Source of the DNA: Oryzias latipes | Taxonomy: Eukaryota > Chordata > Actinopteri > Beloniformes > Adrianichthyidae | Assembly (NCBI RefSeq): GCF_002234675.1 | Contig: NC_019867.2 | Span: 1,940,001 to 2,004,000, forward strand | Reading direction: 5' to 3' | Length of the DNA: 64,000 nucleotides | Shown here: one piece after another, positions 22,461 through 47,500 of the stretch | Position numbering within the stretch: position 1 is the stretch's first letter | Layout of the letters: the number at the start of each line of letters is the position of its first letter | Notes under the pieces: model-generated | Told to the model about the DNA's origin: nothing | The model's database searches: none | The model's input: only the letters and a program-made list of their open reading frames with translations | Program-made: the position numbers and the translations under genes

Positions 22461-24011
22461 ATACAGATTTGTTGTTTTCAGAGCTTCACGGTCCGGATGG
22501 AGGCTCCGGGTCAGAGGGATGTTCAGACACGGTTGAGTCGGATGGGAGGAGGAGGAGGTGGATGCTGTCAGTCACGCGCCTCTCCGGTCCATCACACACC
22601 GCGAGGAGGAATTCCCCCAAAGCAACCTTGAAGTTTTAATATTTCCTCATTTTCCAACAACAAAAGTTATGATTAACCTCTTTTTTTTACAGGTTGAATG
22701 TGAAATATCTTTGCTTACCATGAAAGAAAACACCTCCTCAATTCATGTAGTAGGAGGATCGACCGGCTGATGGCGCTGTGCTTTCCGTCGGGTTTGTTGG
22801 ATGACAGTCACCTGTCGGCGCCGGCGTGCGCAGCTGCCGTCGGTGGCGTTTCTGCCCCATCAGAACAGAAAACGCGAGTCTGTTGACTCTTCAGCTCAGC
22901 CGGACGCAGCCTGAAGGTGGTTCTTGTGTTTTTTTTACAGCCTCTAGTTACTCTGAAGGTTTTTTTCCCCCGGTCATTAAACTTAAATTCTAACTTTTAG
23001 GTCTTTCCTGTATCTGAACTCAAAATGTCTCAATTAGTGTATTTTATTTAGACGGCTGTTTTAAAAAATATGGGAGGGGATTAAAACTTTATTGATCCCA
23101 CAAGGCCAGTGTTTGCAAACAGGGATTAGACTTCTTTTCTTCTTCCTGCTAAAACTGGTCTTTTCTTTCAGATCTCTCCATCTGCATGTCGGGCAACTGG
23201 ACAGTGTTTGACTCCAAAGTGACCTCTGACCTCTGGGGTTGTAAGTTAAACGCTGGTCCTTCAGGCGGCCGGTCGCTGGACAATGAGCAGAGGTCATCTG
23301 TGCGTCCACTTGGGCAGAAAACCAAAGTTTCTTGGCCTTTTAAACACCAACAACAGAGCTGCAGTTTAGTTCTTTGTCTTTTTTTTACTTTTATGTTAAT
23401 AACTATCCCAAAAAAAGCACAAAGATGTTTTTTAGGACATCAAAACACCTCGTTGAGACAGTTTCCTGCATAAAATCATCTGCTTAGTCGCGCAGAACTC
23501 GTGTGGTCATGTTAGCATTTTACGTTCGTGGTTTTTTTTTGGGTTCTGTCCTTTTCTCAGCTGTTCTGCAAGTTCTGACACAGGGGTCGTGACCTCTGAC
23601 CCACGTGGAATCCCAGTTCATCCACAAAGCAAAACAAGTGGAACGCTATATTCGTTTCCACATTTTCTGTCATTATATAAAATATAAAGTTAAATCTACA
23701 TCACCTAATGAAAGTGCAGGGATCCTTCTCATTAGATCTTTTTTCTACCATAAAATACCAGAAGTTATTTTAATTTTTTGTGTAATTAGATATAATTTGA
23801 CATGAATGAATTTTAGAAATCATTTGAGAAAGTGTTGGGATTTTATTTTCCACACATCAGATCATTTTTGTGCCTCAAAACTTAAGATTTTGTTTGTCAT
23901 CAGCAGGAGAAGCTTCCTTTTTTGCATCCCAAAGGAAAAAATAAACATTTTTATACATTTTGGTTTCTAAATGACAGCAGTGACAAAGCTGGAAAAAGTC
24001 ATAACGAATCC

Positions 24012-24017
24012 TTTATT
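24012..24017 (-). terminator. Polyadenylation signal of tal2
   Basis: AATAAA on the minus strand about 485 bases downstream of the tal2 stop codon at 24500. The intervening sequence reads as a plausible 3' UTR with no other gene. It is the clearest canonical signal in the interval I examined. Confidence 0.5.
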
Positions 24018-24499
24018 AAATAAATAGTTGAAATAAATAAGACTATTTGTCAACGAGCCAAACTTACAAGCAGGTCAGAGAAGACGCTTCAGACGGAGGA
24101 CAATCAGTTCAGGATCTTTGGTCGTGTGACAAAACCCTTAAAGTGGTTTGATGGAGGAGGACCGCCGGGTCCCCGGCTCCTTAACAAGGAGCAGGGAGAC
24201 GTCCGGAGTGAAATGACCTTCATCTTTGAGGAGGAGGAGGAGGTCAGATTTAGTTAGTTTGGGGAGAAGAGAAGTGCTGCTGTAACGGAGGGAAAAGGAG
24301 GAAGATCCGCCGTGGTTTGAGTGCAGGACTGGATGAAATCCTTCATTTTTCTCTCAGAACTCTGCCTCGTGGAAAAGCGGAATCCCTTCAGGCGTGACAG
24401 AAAACGTATGGCAGTAGGTTCCCTCTGGCCTCATGGGTTCGGGTCTGGTTCTGCCCGGCTCGGGTCCATAATCTGTGTTTTCCTCCAGCATCCAGACCT

Positions 24500-24838
24500 C
24501 TACCAGGCCTCGGAGCTGTCGCAGCTGGATCCGGGCGACGGGGCTTCGGTGTCGCTGGCGACGGTCCAGCGGGGCGGGGGGGAGCGCAGCTGCTCCATGT
24601 TTCCTCTGAGGAAGGTGAGCAGAGCTGTGGGGGAGCGGCCGTCCGGCTGGCCGCCCTGGCTCTCCAGCAGCCGCACCAGGAAGTTGATGTAGCGCATGGC
24701 CAGGCGCAGGATCTCGTTCTTGCTCAGCTTCTTCTCGGGAGGATGGGTGGGGATGAGCTTCCGGAGCTCCGCGAAGGCCGTGTTGACGTTGTGCTGGCGC
24801 CAGCGCTCCCTGGTGTTGGTGAACACCTTCCTGGTCAT
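24500..24838 (-). CDS. tal2: TAL2 basic helix-loop-helix transcription factor
   Basis: Encodes a 112-aa class II bHLH factor that binds E-boxes as a heterodimer with E proteins; by family it acts in midbrain and blood development. The start [19 protein letters not shown] and the following helix-loop-helix ([18 protein letters not shown], then [15 protein letters not shown]) are nearly identical to mammalian TAL2, and total length is close to the human 108 aa. The coding sequence is a single exon. The frame extends six codons upstream of this ATG, but a splice acceptor (TGTGCTCAG) lies immediately before CGCCATGACC, so translation is placed at 24838. The C-terminus is Ser/Pro-rich and not conserved. 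A plus-strand frame across the same bases is only its shadow. Confidence 0.95.
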   Translation of the reverse strand: MTRKVFTNTRERWRQHNVNTAFAELRKLIPTHPPEKKLSKNEILRLAMRYINFLVRLLESQGGQPDGRSPTALLTFLRGNMEQLRSPPPRWTVASDTEAPSPGSSCDSSEAW

Positions 24839-25170
24839 GGCGCTGAGCACAGACACGGAGGCAAAACGCAGATTTTTTTAGAAACGTGGTTTAAAATGAC
24901 TGTTTCACTGCAACTCTGTGCTTCATACGTGATCTAATCTGCTTCAAAACCTTCAGATTCCTTCATCCAAACGAACATTTTGGAAACATTTGATGCACAT
25001 TTTATTCCTACTGGAGGTTTGTGAGGATCTTAACATCTAAAACTGCAGGAAATGTTTACCGTGAAAAGTTCAGGATGTTGGAATGATGCTGATGACAGAT
25101 AAAGGAATGCGTTTCTCTACTTTTCTGAATCAAAGGTGAACCTGAAGAAGCAGAAGGAAGGAGTGCTCAC

Positions 25171-25316
25171 CTGCTCAGAGGAAGAACGGCGTGAAGAGTG
25201 AACGAGGGTCCTGCAGGAGTGTCCTCTCAGATGCACGTCCTCCTCCTAATGAGGGGCAGGACGGGGACACAAAGGGACGGAGTGAGGGTGAGGAGGCTTC
25301 TGCCCCACATTTTATA
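25171..25316 (-). promoter_or_regulatory. tal2 promoter and probable non-coding first exon
   Basis: On the minus strand a TATAAAA box lies at 25310-25316 (context CTGCTATAAAATG). About 140 bases downstream is a strong donor, GAGCAG|GTGAGC, at 25171/25170, and the matching acceptor lies just before the tal2 start codon near 24842. This predicts a short 5' UTR exon of about 110 bases and an intron of about 330 bases. The structure is inferred; no transcript evidence is available. Confidence 0.55.
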
Positions 25317-25849
25317 GCAGGCTGCGCTCCATTGTGTGACGTCGCCTCCCCTCTTTGTGCCGTTTGGTGCAGAGCACAGCCCAGTTTGATCGCCGGGGAC
25401 CAGAAACACACCGAGAGGTGTGATGATGAAAGGCGCTTCGTACCGGCTGCTGATTTAGGATTCATTGGTGGTTTAAATCCCCGAGGTGAAACTGAGACGT
25501 TAGTCTGTGACGGCGGTGGACCCTCCTGCCTCTTTGACGTTCGGCGTGGACCTTCTCCAGGAAAACACCTTCATGTCCCAGCAGCTCCGCCTGATTGGAC
25601 CACAAAAGGTAAAAATGCCACATCCAGACTGACAGTCCCACAATGCGCGTTTTGTCAGGACTATGGTAATCTTGTTGAACCATTTCAAGGGGCCACACAT
25701 AAATCCCCCCCCCCCCCCCAACACCACTTTAAAGCTCAGATAAAAACAGGAGTCTGGTTTAACCAATCGTCAGTGGTCTTTTTACGGCCTTCAAGTGTTG
25801 TTTCAAAGACGCAGCCTTCTGTAAAAAAAAAAAAAGTCTCTGTGTGGAG

Positions 25850-26040
25850 TAGGAATTTACATAATCCGATTAGGGGCCAGGATTAGCCCCGGGTCTGGAG
25901 AACAGGGCCCGATGGGGGCCGGGTTTCTGAATCCGTCCATTTATCAGCCCCACTGCGCGTCCAAGAGGCTGCACCTGCGGGCCGGCCACGCCGCGCTCCG
26001 CCTCCAGACGGGACGCCGCTGCACTTTTCCAGCCTCAACA
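25850..26040. promoter_or_regulatory. Candidate upstream regulatory element of tal2
   Basis: The core TTTACATAATCCGATTAGGG with nearby GGATTA (25880-25885) contains at least two TAATCC-type sites, the preferred site of OTX/PITX homeodomains. It shares a TTxCATAATCxGATTAGGG pattern with the block at 21945-21965 on the other side of tal2. A GC-rich stretch follows. It lies about 550 bp upstream of the tal2 TATA box. Enhancer function is inferred. Confidence 0.4.
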
Positions 26041-26756
26041 ACTTTGACACAAACTATCGATTTCTAATATTTCACTTATTCGTTCCGCTTTTGTCCCCTT
26101 CAGTTGATAACATGCATTATTTCCCAGCTCTTTCCTTTCAAACTGAGTTTTTTTGGCTTTATTTTATTTACCCCCTTTGGTCGCAGGGCCCCAGATTTAC
26201 TTAGTGTGGTAACAGAACCCAAAATGTGGCGTCCGTGTACGTAGGTCTGAAGAGGTTAATTATCAACACATGCCAACGTTTTTCAGATAATCCCTAATAA
26301 TTTAATCCGTTTTCACTTCTTCTGCAGATATTTTCTCCTGTTTGTTTTGTTTTTAATCATAGAAACACAAAATATAAAAAAGTCTGATATTCCTGTAAAT
26401 ATTTATGAAGATAAACTAAATTGTAGGAGGGGGGGGGGTACATGTTTGTTCAGAAATAAGAGTTTTTTTTAAGGGAATTAAGATTAAAACAGAATCAAAT
26501 GAGTTTTTAACCATGAGTGTATGTTTCTGCATATGTTTGTGTGTAGTTTTATGTTTCTAAATAAAATGTGTTCTCATTAGAGAAGAATAGAAAAGGCAGT
26601 GGGGGGAGAAATAGTTTCTTACAGACTGAAACCCAGCGAGAGCTAAAAATGTCCACTTCAGCCTTTAGAAACGTTCACTTTGTTCCCACTACGCCTTTTC
26701 TTTAATAAAGTGTAGCTTTTAAAAACTTATATTTAAATTGTAACGGTTCCATCATA

Positions 26757-26773
26757 TTTTATATATATTTTAA

Positions 26774-26802
<29 letters not shown>
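26757..26802. repeat. AT dinucleotide-rich tract
   Basis: Simple ATATATAT sequence with flanking A and T runs in the interval between tal2 and shoc1. No gene was seen in the surrounding 26050-28000 region, which is AT-rich and otherwise featureless apart from short GC-rich patches. Confidence 0.85.
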
Positions 26803-26805
<3 letters not shown>

Positions 26806-28074
26806 AAACATATTTTGGTTTTGACAGCAGCAGGTCCTTTCAAAATAAAACCCATCCTGTGACGTATCAGATCCTCCTGCTGCAGCTGCTTTACCAGAAA
26901 CAAAGTGCAGAAAGTCCAGTCAAATCTGTCATTTCAATGAGAAAAGAGAGTAAAAATGTGTTTGACTGAAATGATCTTTGGCGGGCGGTTTGCTCTGGGC
27001 CGATGACGTCACACGTGTCCTGGACAAACTTGAACCACAGATGAAAAAGACCCCCAGATCCTTGGTACTGATGGGGGTTGGAGGCCTGAGCTTCATCACA
27101 GGTGGAACGAGTGGCAGTGTCAGTCCTGTTCTCACATGCAGTCAATGTCAGGTCAAAGGTCAATGACTAACCCTTTGAGGGCTAAGATGTGACCAGCGAG
27201 GCCCAATGAACACTCGCTCTTTGACATACTGTAAATCCCCCACCGTTCACCAGCGGCGTTTCCATCACACATTCTGTAGGACCTCTGGTGGCGCCCCCTG
27301 TGCAGGCCGGCACTTCCTACCAAGAAACACATCCCATGATGGTCACATGACAAGAAGTTAATTCTGTGCAGTTTTGCTAAATATGTCCATTTCGATACGC
27401 CTCAAAAAAACACCTCATTTTTTCCAAAAAAGCAGAGTTGTTTTTTTTTATTGTTGTGTTTCCTTTAGGAGACTTTAACGCAAATCCAATTTGCACAATT
27501 TCATAGTCGACTGAAAGGCAGCTTTTGTGAATTAGCCGGTTCTGAAGCGCAGAAAAACGGCTTTTTATCGACGTAGCGTAAAATATTGCAACAAAAACAG
27601 CAGCAACATCAGATCCATCCATCTGTCCAGTTCTGATCCAGATTCCAGCTCAGACCAGGAAATCAAAGACGTTCATGGATCCGTTTGTCTGCAAGGGGCG
27701 GAGCATGGAAGACTGTGGCCCCGCCCGGCGTATATATTTTTTTTACATCACAAATACGATGTTTTTTCAAACATTTTATGTCTTCTCCCAATAATTTGAA
27801 TAAATAAATACTCAGAAATGCAATTTTGAGATGTTTTCTCCTCTCCCTTCTGGATATTTGTTAGATTTTTCCCTCCATTTGTTTTGTCCCATAAAGTAAA
27901 TGTCAAACATAATAAAATATGATCTAATGTAAAGATAAATTCCAGTTTCATAGGGAACTAACTCAGTCAAGATTGTTTGTTTTCATGGATTAAAGTAAAA
28001 TAAAAGCGACGGAAACACAAGAATCTGCTCCTTTTGTGGATCACATCCCGTTTCTGGGTTTTGTCTCACTTCAG

Positions 28075-28430
28075 GGGCGGGGTTTGGGTGGCGTTTACAG
28101 GTGATGGGGAAGCGCCGCCTGCCGTGGGAGATAACAGCCGAGTGACCTTTCCAGCTGATGCGCAGACGGCGGTCTGCAGGCCGCTCGGGTTTGAACAGCC
28201 TGTTATTTCCCACATTAACCCGCCGTCCCTTTCAGAGCCGTGGCTGGACCGCGGTCGGGAGCCATTACTGCACCATTAGGCTGATGTTTACCTCGCCGTC
28301 CCGCTCTCCTTTGACCGCCACGCGGGCCGCTTTTGTCCCAGAGCCAATAAAAGAGCCCACAAACCCTCTCTGGCTTTGTCTGAGCGTCTCTCCTTGGAAG
28401 GCAGCGGCGGGGTTATTGATGGTGGACGGC
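28075..28430. promoter_or_regulatory. Candidate conserved non-coding element upstream of tal2
   Basis: A compositionally distinct block containing AGATAA (GATA-type, about 28129-28134), an E-box CAGCTG (28152-28157), CCAATAAAAG and other dense motifs. Frames across it (for example 28158-28592) look like non-protein sequence. GATA and E-box sites would suit TAL/GATA-type regulation of tal2, but this is inference without alignment. Confidence 0.35.
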
Positions 28431-29179
28431 GGAGAAGTGCCGTCCAGAGGCAGGGAGGTTTGGAGTCCCCCCCCCCCCCCCCCCCGGGGAGGGGGGGGTC
28501 TTTGTCTAGGGATCCCTCCTGAGGGAGGTGGCTTCACTCTGCTGGCTCCTGCAGATAAGCCCCCCCCTCCACAGGCTGTGGGGGCGCGATAAGGGGATTG
28601 CTTCACTAAACTCCACATGTATGAAAGGAGGAGAAACCCCAGCGACACCGCCGGCATCAAAGGGAGACGTTATCGCTGCAACCGGAGTGTCCTTCCATGC
28701 CGGTCCTCCGACCGCAAATCACCGTCTGTCTGTGCTTTTCTGCACGGCGAGAAAAAAACAAAACAAAAGCCTGAACCCGATTTTCACGAAGAATCTGCTT
28801 CTGGAACTTTAGCTAAATAAATGTAAAGTTTCATCAAATCTAAACACATTTATGCTTTTATTCAGACTAAATTTATTTTCCAACGATTTACAGAAATCTT
28901 GCACGTTTTAACATTTGTAAAAAATGGTAAGAGAATGGTAAAAAAGGTAAGAATCTTTAAACTCAACTAAAATTCCATCTAAACTGAGAAAACAGACGTT
29001 TCTAGTTTATAGACTTTTCTTTTTACGGTCTAAAAGAGTCGGAGTCTCGTCTGCCCGTCACCTCTTCCGGGAACTTTCTCGCAGCTCAGCCGGCCCATCT
29101 TCAGCGGCGTCGAGGCTGTAAAGACGCAAACAGCCGTTTTAGGTGAATCATCCTCAACTGGGGGGGGGTGTCTCAATCC

Positions 29180-29985
29180 GTTGAGACCGGCCCGGATCAC
29201 GTAATCCCAGACTCAGTCTGTTGTGTCCCGATCAGGGATGGGACATCTATATTATTCTCTAAAGTGACGTAATGATTTTTGGATCCGTTGAGGCTCATAA
29301 GGTGGAGTCTCGGTCTAAGAATGTTTCTACAAACTGCAGGAATCTGGGGGGGGGGGGGGTATATCTTCCACACTGATCTGAATTTGGAGACGCGTGTCAA
29401 AGCGGTGGTCAAATCTGGTTTCTGGCATATACACAGATTAAAACCTCTCTCCCATCTAAAAAACGCTGATTCATGCTTTTATTTTTTCCCGTTTGGACTA
29501 TTGTCATCTCCTCGTCCATCATCATCTTAGATCCTCGGCAAAAGGCCTTTTAACAATCCCATAATCCAGATTAAAGACCAAGGGAGACGGGCCTTTCTAT
29601 AAGAGCCCCAACACTCTGGAACAGACTCCCTGGTAAATGGCGATACTTATATCACGCTTTTCTACCTTCCTCAAAGGCCCAAAGAGCTTCACAGTCACAG
29701 ACCCGTTCACCCAAAGGTCAGAGATCAGGCTGAGTCCCTACCACTATGTAAATCGCTTTTAAAAACGGACCTTTATAGGCAAGCTTTAAAGATTTGACTG
29801 TTTGTTAAATTTAAACCTCTGATATTATTGATTTTAGAGATTTAAACTTCTATCATTGTTTTGTGTTTTATTGTGTCGTACCGTCAAACACCTCCATACT
29901 GTTTTTAATCCTGGTCTTTTAAGTTGATTGTACAGCACTTTGTAATCTCTATCCAAATAAAGTTGATTATTGTTATTATTAGGAT
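29180..29985 (+). mobile_element. Degenerate LINE 3' fragment
   Basis: The plus strand reads like the end of a reverse-transcriptase ORF: TCTAAAAAACGCTGATTCATG, TTGGACTATTGTCATCTCCT, then ACCAAGGGAGACGGGCCTTTC and CCCCAACACTCTGGAACAG, ending with a TTGTACAGCACTTTG...AATAAAG-type 3' tail near 29930-29962. Frameshifts are frequent. It is separate from, and older than, the hAT element that follows. Confidence 0.6.
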
Positions 29986-30134
29986 CAGCTGTATACATTT
30001 AACTCATTATTCCAGATAAATACTTTTCGCACATCGTGATCGGATCACGACGTTTTACTGCCAGAAAAACTCAGGATTTTCACTGATTTCATCTTCCGGC
30101 CTCATAAATAAACGGCAAGAGTTTCTATTTGTTT

Positions 30135-31326
30135 GTCTCAACTAGGGTTGGGCGATGTCCCTTAAATTGGCCGTTGACGATGTTTGCTGTCAACCATCGG
30201 GATGGACGATCACATCGTCGGGGGGGGGTATTTTTACATTTTTCTTTCTTATATAACTGCTATTCGTTTTTTTGCTTTTTTCATTTTATTTCCCAACTAA
30301 TGACTCATCCGCGATGATCCAGTATAAACTGACGGAAGTGACTTTAACAAAAAAAGTAACAAACAAAATAGAAAAGAAGTAGTCCGCTCCCGCACTTCAC
30401 TAGTGAAGTGGACCGGCGGAGCGCGGACTTACAGCTTTGTGTTTGAGGGGAAGGGGGGGGGGGGGGGGGGTGCTTTGTTACATGAGCGGTATGTGTGGGA
30501 GATTTAAGACTGCGATCCGTCCCGCAGCTCTAGGGGTACAAGCAACCGAACTCAGAACCGGGTCTAAACGTGTGTCTGAGCACAGCTCGGATCGTCAGCA
30601 CACACAGCGGTTTGAGCATCAAAGCAGAAATGTCGCTCAGTCCTTAGAAAACATTCAAACAATCACGCGGATTTATGTTTCCAGTCGTGTTCCGACTAAA
30701 TAAAGGCTGATGTTATTCTTACATGTTTACGTGCAGCCAGCAAGCAGCACCACCCATAGCTAATGTTGTTAGCCCGTGTTAGCATACTGCTAATCTTGGC
30801 TTCGTTCAGAAAAAGCACTGACCACACGGATTAAAATTCAAATGATGAGCGAACAGGTGTTTCATAATAACCGTAACATTATTAAAAGCACGTTTAGAAG
30901 ATCATCTCGTATTTTACCGAGCTGACATGTCAATGCATATAGCCGCTCGGCGCTGTTTAACAATGTTTTGTATTGAATTGTTACATTCAATAAAGTTTGA
31001 AAAAAAAAAAGCCGCTCGGCGGAGTTTATATCCTTCCGTTTTTCAAACCCTACTGCGCATGTGCGAATGATTTATTCCGACGGAAAGTGTGACCTTAGTG
31101 AACGTTTTTATATTCTGAAAACATTTTTCTGGAACCATCTACACGGTTGGATTCTAATCCGACCATTGATCCCATCAAGATATTTTGTACATGTAACCGC
31201 GGCTTATGGTGTCGACGCGCAACGTGGCGGGGGCGTGGCATCACGATGGTGGTCTCTCCATCGGGATGTCAGTCACCCATCACGATGGACGATGATATCG
31301 TCAATCGGCACAACCCTAGTCTCAAC
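30135..31326. mobile_element. Non-autonomous hAT-like transposon with 8-bp target duplication
   Basis: The 1176-bp element (30143-31318) starts TAGGGTTGGGCGATG and ends TCGGCACAACCCTA, giving short inverted ends, and is flanked by the exact octamer GTCTCAAC on both sides (30135-30142 and 31319-31326). An 8-bp duplication is the hAT signature. Subterminal ACGATCACATCG / GATGATATCG words occur at both ends. No transposase is encoded. A 57-bp LINE stub is nested inside at 30953-31009. Confidence 0.87.
30953..31009 (+). mobile_element. 57-bp 5'-truncated LINE stub nested in hAT element
   Basis: The insert ends CAATAAAGTTTG plus a poly-A run and is bounded by the 12-bp duplication AGCCGCTCGGCG (30941-30952 and 31010-31021). 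Polyadenylation signal, tail and target duplication together show target-primed reverse transcription with extreme 5' truncation. The donor resembles an L1-type LINE 3' end, but so little remains that the family is uncertain. Confidence 0.85.
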
Positions 31327-31793
31327 GGGGTTACTAAAACATTTAAAAGAAAAAAGGTTTTTAAAAAACTTTCCTTTGATGAGAATTAAAAACGTCTGCA
31401 AAAAGGGATCCAAAAAAATGAAATAAAAATCAATCAATAAGCTCTCAAAAATACCGATATGATCCATTCATCCTATTTAAGCTACAAGAACAATTTACAG
31501 AAAGTCAGCATTTATTTATTTTGGGATTTTTTAATGAAGATTTGAACCATATCTAATTAAAAAATGTGCGGAAGCTTCATTTACCAAACTTTCTCACACG
31601 ACTAATTATCATCTATGTTAATTAGTTAATAGTTGACTATTTTTCTAGTTAATGGTTTTACTATTTTTTACCTGTTTAAGCGACTCCACAGAATTACTCT
31701 GGTTAATGGTTGATAAAATAAAAACCCGTCTGGATCTGTTGATTAAACTTGTTCTCTTTTTTAACGTTTTACAAAAAAGGTTCCTCTTCATCA

Positions 31794-44490
<12,697 letters not shown>

Positions 44491-44496
<6 letters not shown>

Positions 44497-44520
44497 GCGC
44501 TGACAGAAAGCGCATGCGCT
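44491..44520 (-). promoter_or_regulatory. Paired NRF1-type palindromes at the shoc1 5' end
   Basis: Two near-identical palindromes, ACGCATGCGC at 44491-44500 and GCGCATGCGCT at 44510-44520, match the NRF1 consensus (YGCGCAYGCGCR). They sit at the 5' end of the first inferred exon. No TATA box is visible. Binding is inferred from motif only. Confidence 0.6.
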
Positions 44521-47500
44521 TTGGCATAGTTTCGATGCCTTTTATAAAGAGCGAAACTAAATTTATTACAATAGTTATTTCTGAGTCTTAAATTTAAAAA
44601 TGTATTAGAATTATTTAAAAAACGAGAATTTAATTATTTTCTTTAAACAAAAATCCCAGACAAAATGTGTTTAAATAGACGGCCACAGGATGGCGCTGTT
44701 TGCCACATTCAAACGTGTCATTTAGCCGTGCCGTGACATCAAATTATGGCTTTTTTTTAATAAAATGGTTAACAGTAAGATCAAAAGCATTTTAGAAATT
44801 ATATAAACAAAATAATGATTTCGTTTTCCTAAGAGAAAATAAAGACCACATTTACTTTGTGTTTTTAAAATCCCTTTAAATGCGCAGCTGTTTTGCAGTT
44901 CAAACCTCTGCTGGTGGTTTTCTGGCCAAAAACTCAGATGTGTAAACTGACTGGATGGTTTGGATGTTAATTGCACTCTTAAATGTCTATGTTTAGGGTT
45001 TACCAGTTTTTCATCGGGGTGTCAAAAACAATTTCCACCCTTTTCTGGTCTCAAGCCTGCATGAGGCCGGCTCAGCCTGGCTGTGTGCGCTTTCACACTG
45101 CAGTGATGATCTATTGAGAATTCCCAGCCATGTGATAAAGCGCCACTTATGAACCCACCTTGCTCTCTCTCGTCACTAACATTTTCAAAGGGAGGTGTCC
45201 TCCGGGGTTCACAGAACATGAAAAATGACAAGAATTTCAGAAGATGTTTAAATGTTGATTCTGGTCGATTTCTGTCTTCTTTTTAGACTGAAGCGTCTGT
45301 GTCTTAAAAAATGTTTGGAGAAGCATCAAATAGATTAAGTTTGCAAGTTTGAACCTTGGGAAATATAGAGTACAACTACTCTTTTTTTTCTTGGGAAGTG
45401 AAGAATTAAAATCATAAGAATAAAAAAATATTTTTGCATCAAGGGTTTCTTTCATGCTTTTAGTAAGAAATCTACAAATTTGATATTTTTTAGAAGAAAC
45501 GACGTCTTCGTTTCATGCTGGTAAAAACAATCCGTTATCTTTTGCAGATTCTTCATCAGTTTTGTGTTTGTCAAGGGTTGTAATTTTTTTTGTTCCTCAC
45601 TTTAAAAAAATTTGATAAAAAAATAATTACAATAGGCATTATTGTTGTAGTTTTATTGGTATCCAGTGTCATCTTTTGTTTTTACTCTTAATTTTTCTTA
45701 CAATTTGTTCTTATAGATTGATTTTACACAAAGTATTATCTCAAAACAAAACTATTATATTAAGAATGTCATGTTACATTTACAACTTTCACCTTTTAAA
45801 AATACATTTATCCATCTAAACAGGAAAATTTGAATTCTGCTTTGAACTGGATTTCTTCATGCACTTTGGGAAAACAGGAGCACATGCTAAACCGGGCGTC
45901 CCTGCCCTTTGACCCTCCTTCTCATGAAGGAAAAACTCCTAAAAAACAGATTCTGGGGAAAAAAAGAAGAAACCTCGGGGGTGTCCACATAAAGGAGGGA
46001 TACTCCCCCAGGACGGACAGGCGTTGTACCAGAACTCTTAGAGAGAATTAGCTTATCTAACTCTACAACTACATGTTTATTTAGTCCAGCAGATGAGCTA
46101 GATGGGTGGGGGGACGGCTGGGGGCTCGAGACGACTCAGAGACAATAAATTGTAATTATATAATTAATTGTCATCTAGGTCTTGATGTCTCTGATGGATG
46201 CATTAAGTTTCTGTTATTCTGGTCAGGTTTAATGGATAAATACAACTGCGTATCATCTGCATAACAGTGAAAATTCATATTTCCTGATCATGTTTCCTAA
46301 GCGAAGAATGTAAATCATAAACAGGATGGGTCCTAAAACTGAGATTCATAGATAATATGACGCTTTCAAAGGAGTTATAAACATGTTTGACTTTAATGCT
46401 AAGAAGTAAGCTATACTGTGGTATCACTGCCAAACCACCTTCTTTCCCTGAAGGGTCTGATAGTTATTATAACTTGGGGGGACTTTGGGGGATCCTGGAC
46501 GTACTGTGGGCCAACATCCTAAGGTTTCCCTGGATGTCATCAACTCTGGCCCCCGGACAACACCTAACTGTAGCCGCTGGAAGCTCCACATGTCTAACTA
46601 TAGAAGAGCCAATGACCAGAGTTGACGCTTGAGCGCGTGTGTCGCTGAGGGAGGAGAACCTGTTACGAACGGGGAGCTTTGCCTTTTTGCGCTTCCTTCC
46701 CACCGGTACAAAGCCGTCCTGTGTGTTTGGGGAATACACAGGTAAGTTAAAACAACTTCAAACCTGTAAAATATCTTGAATGTCTAAAAAGAAGGTTTGA
46801 AATCTTTGCAAGGATCAAATAGTCTTAATAATAGCAGCGTTGAAGGGATGTAATTATCTCTCTAGAACTTTTACATCTGCTTTTTAAAAGAAAAGTTGGG
46901 TAACACAAAACACAAAGTGTCCAAAATCCCCAAACGGCAACTTGATTGCAAACACACAGTCAGAACATGATTGAGTTTCATGGTTTAAAAGAGACTTTCA
47001 CTGTCAAAGAAAAGCCGTTGACGCCCAGAACAGGTTGGTTCTGAAGGAAGAACAGAAAATCTTTGTCCTGATTTCCAGCAGTCGTTCTTTGCCTCTGGGT
47101 CTTTGTCCTGCGGTCTGTAACTCGCTCCAACAGTTTCACCTTTACTCACAGGAGCAACTATCATGTTGTGCCGCTTTACAATATTCCAGATGACATTTCC
47201 ATGTTTTCATTGAAGCTTTCGTACAAAAGCTGCTGCAACATAAAGAGCTTGTGAACCTTTTGTGTGTTTTACATGCAAAGCACAGACGTTCAGTTTCATT
47301 TGAAATTAAATGTACTTTTTTAACATTTGTGAGATAAGCTCTTTATCTCAGTGTAAATCTGGTTATTTTATATATAAAATAACTTTTTTTTTGACATTTA
47401 ATTTGTTATGCTTTTAAAAGCAGAGGTGAAAAACGTTGACTAATTCTCAGGTTCTTATGTTTCTTTTTATCACTCAAAACCACTGCAGTGTGATGACTTC

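Noticed and set aside
24321-24937. Plus-strand frames opposite tal2
   Set aside because: Antisense of the bHLH coding sequence, which is near-identical to TAL2 on the minus strand.
25191-25886. 231-aa plus-strand frame upstream of tal2
   Set aside because: Crosses the predicted tal2 promoter and first exon, lacks a domain, and its length is explained by low stop density in a GC-rich patch.
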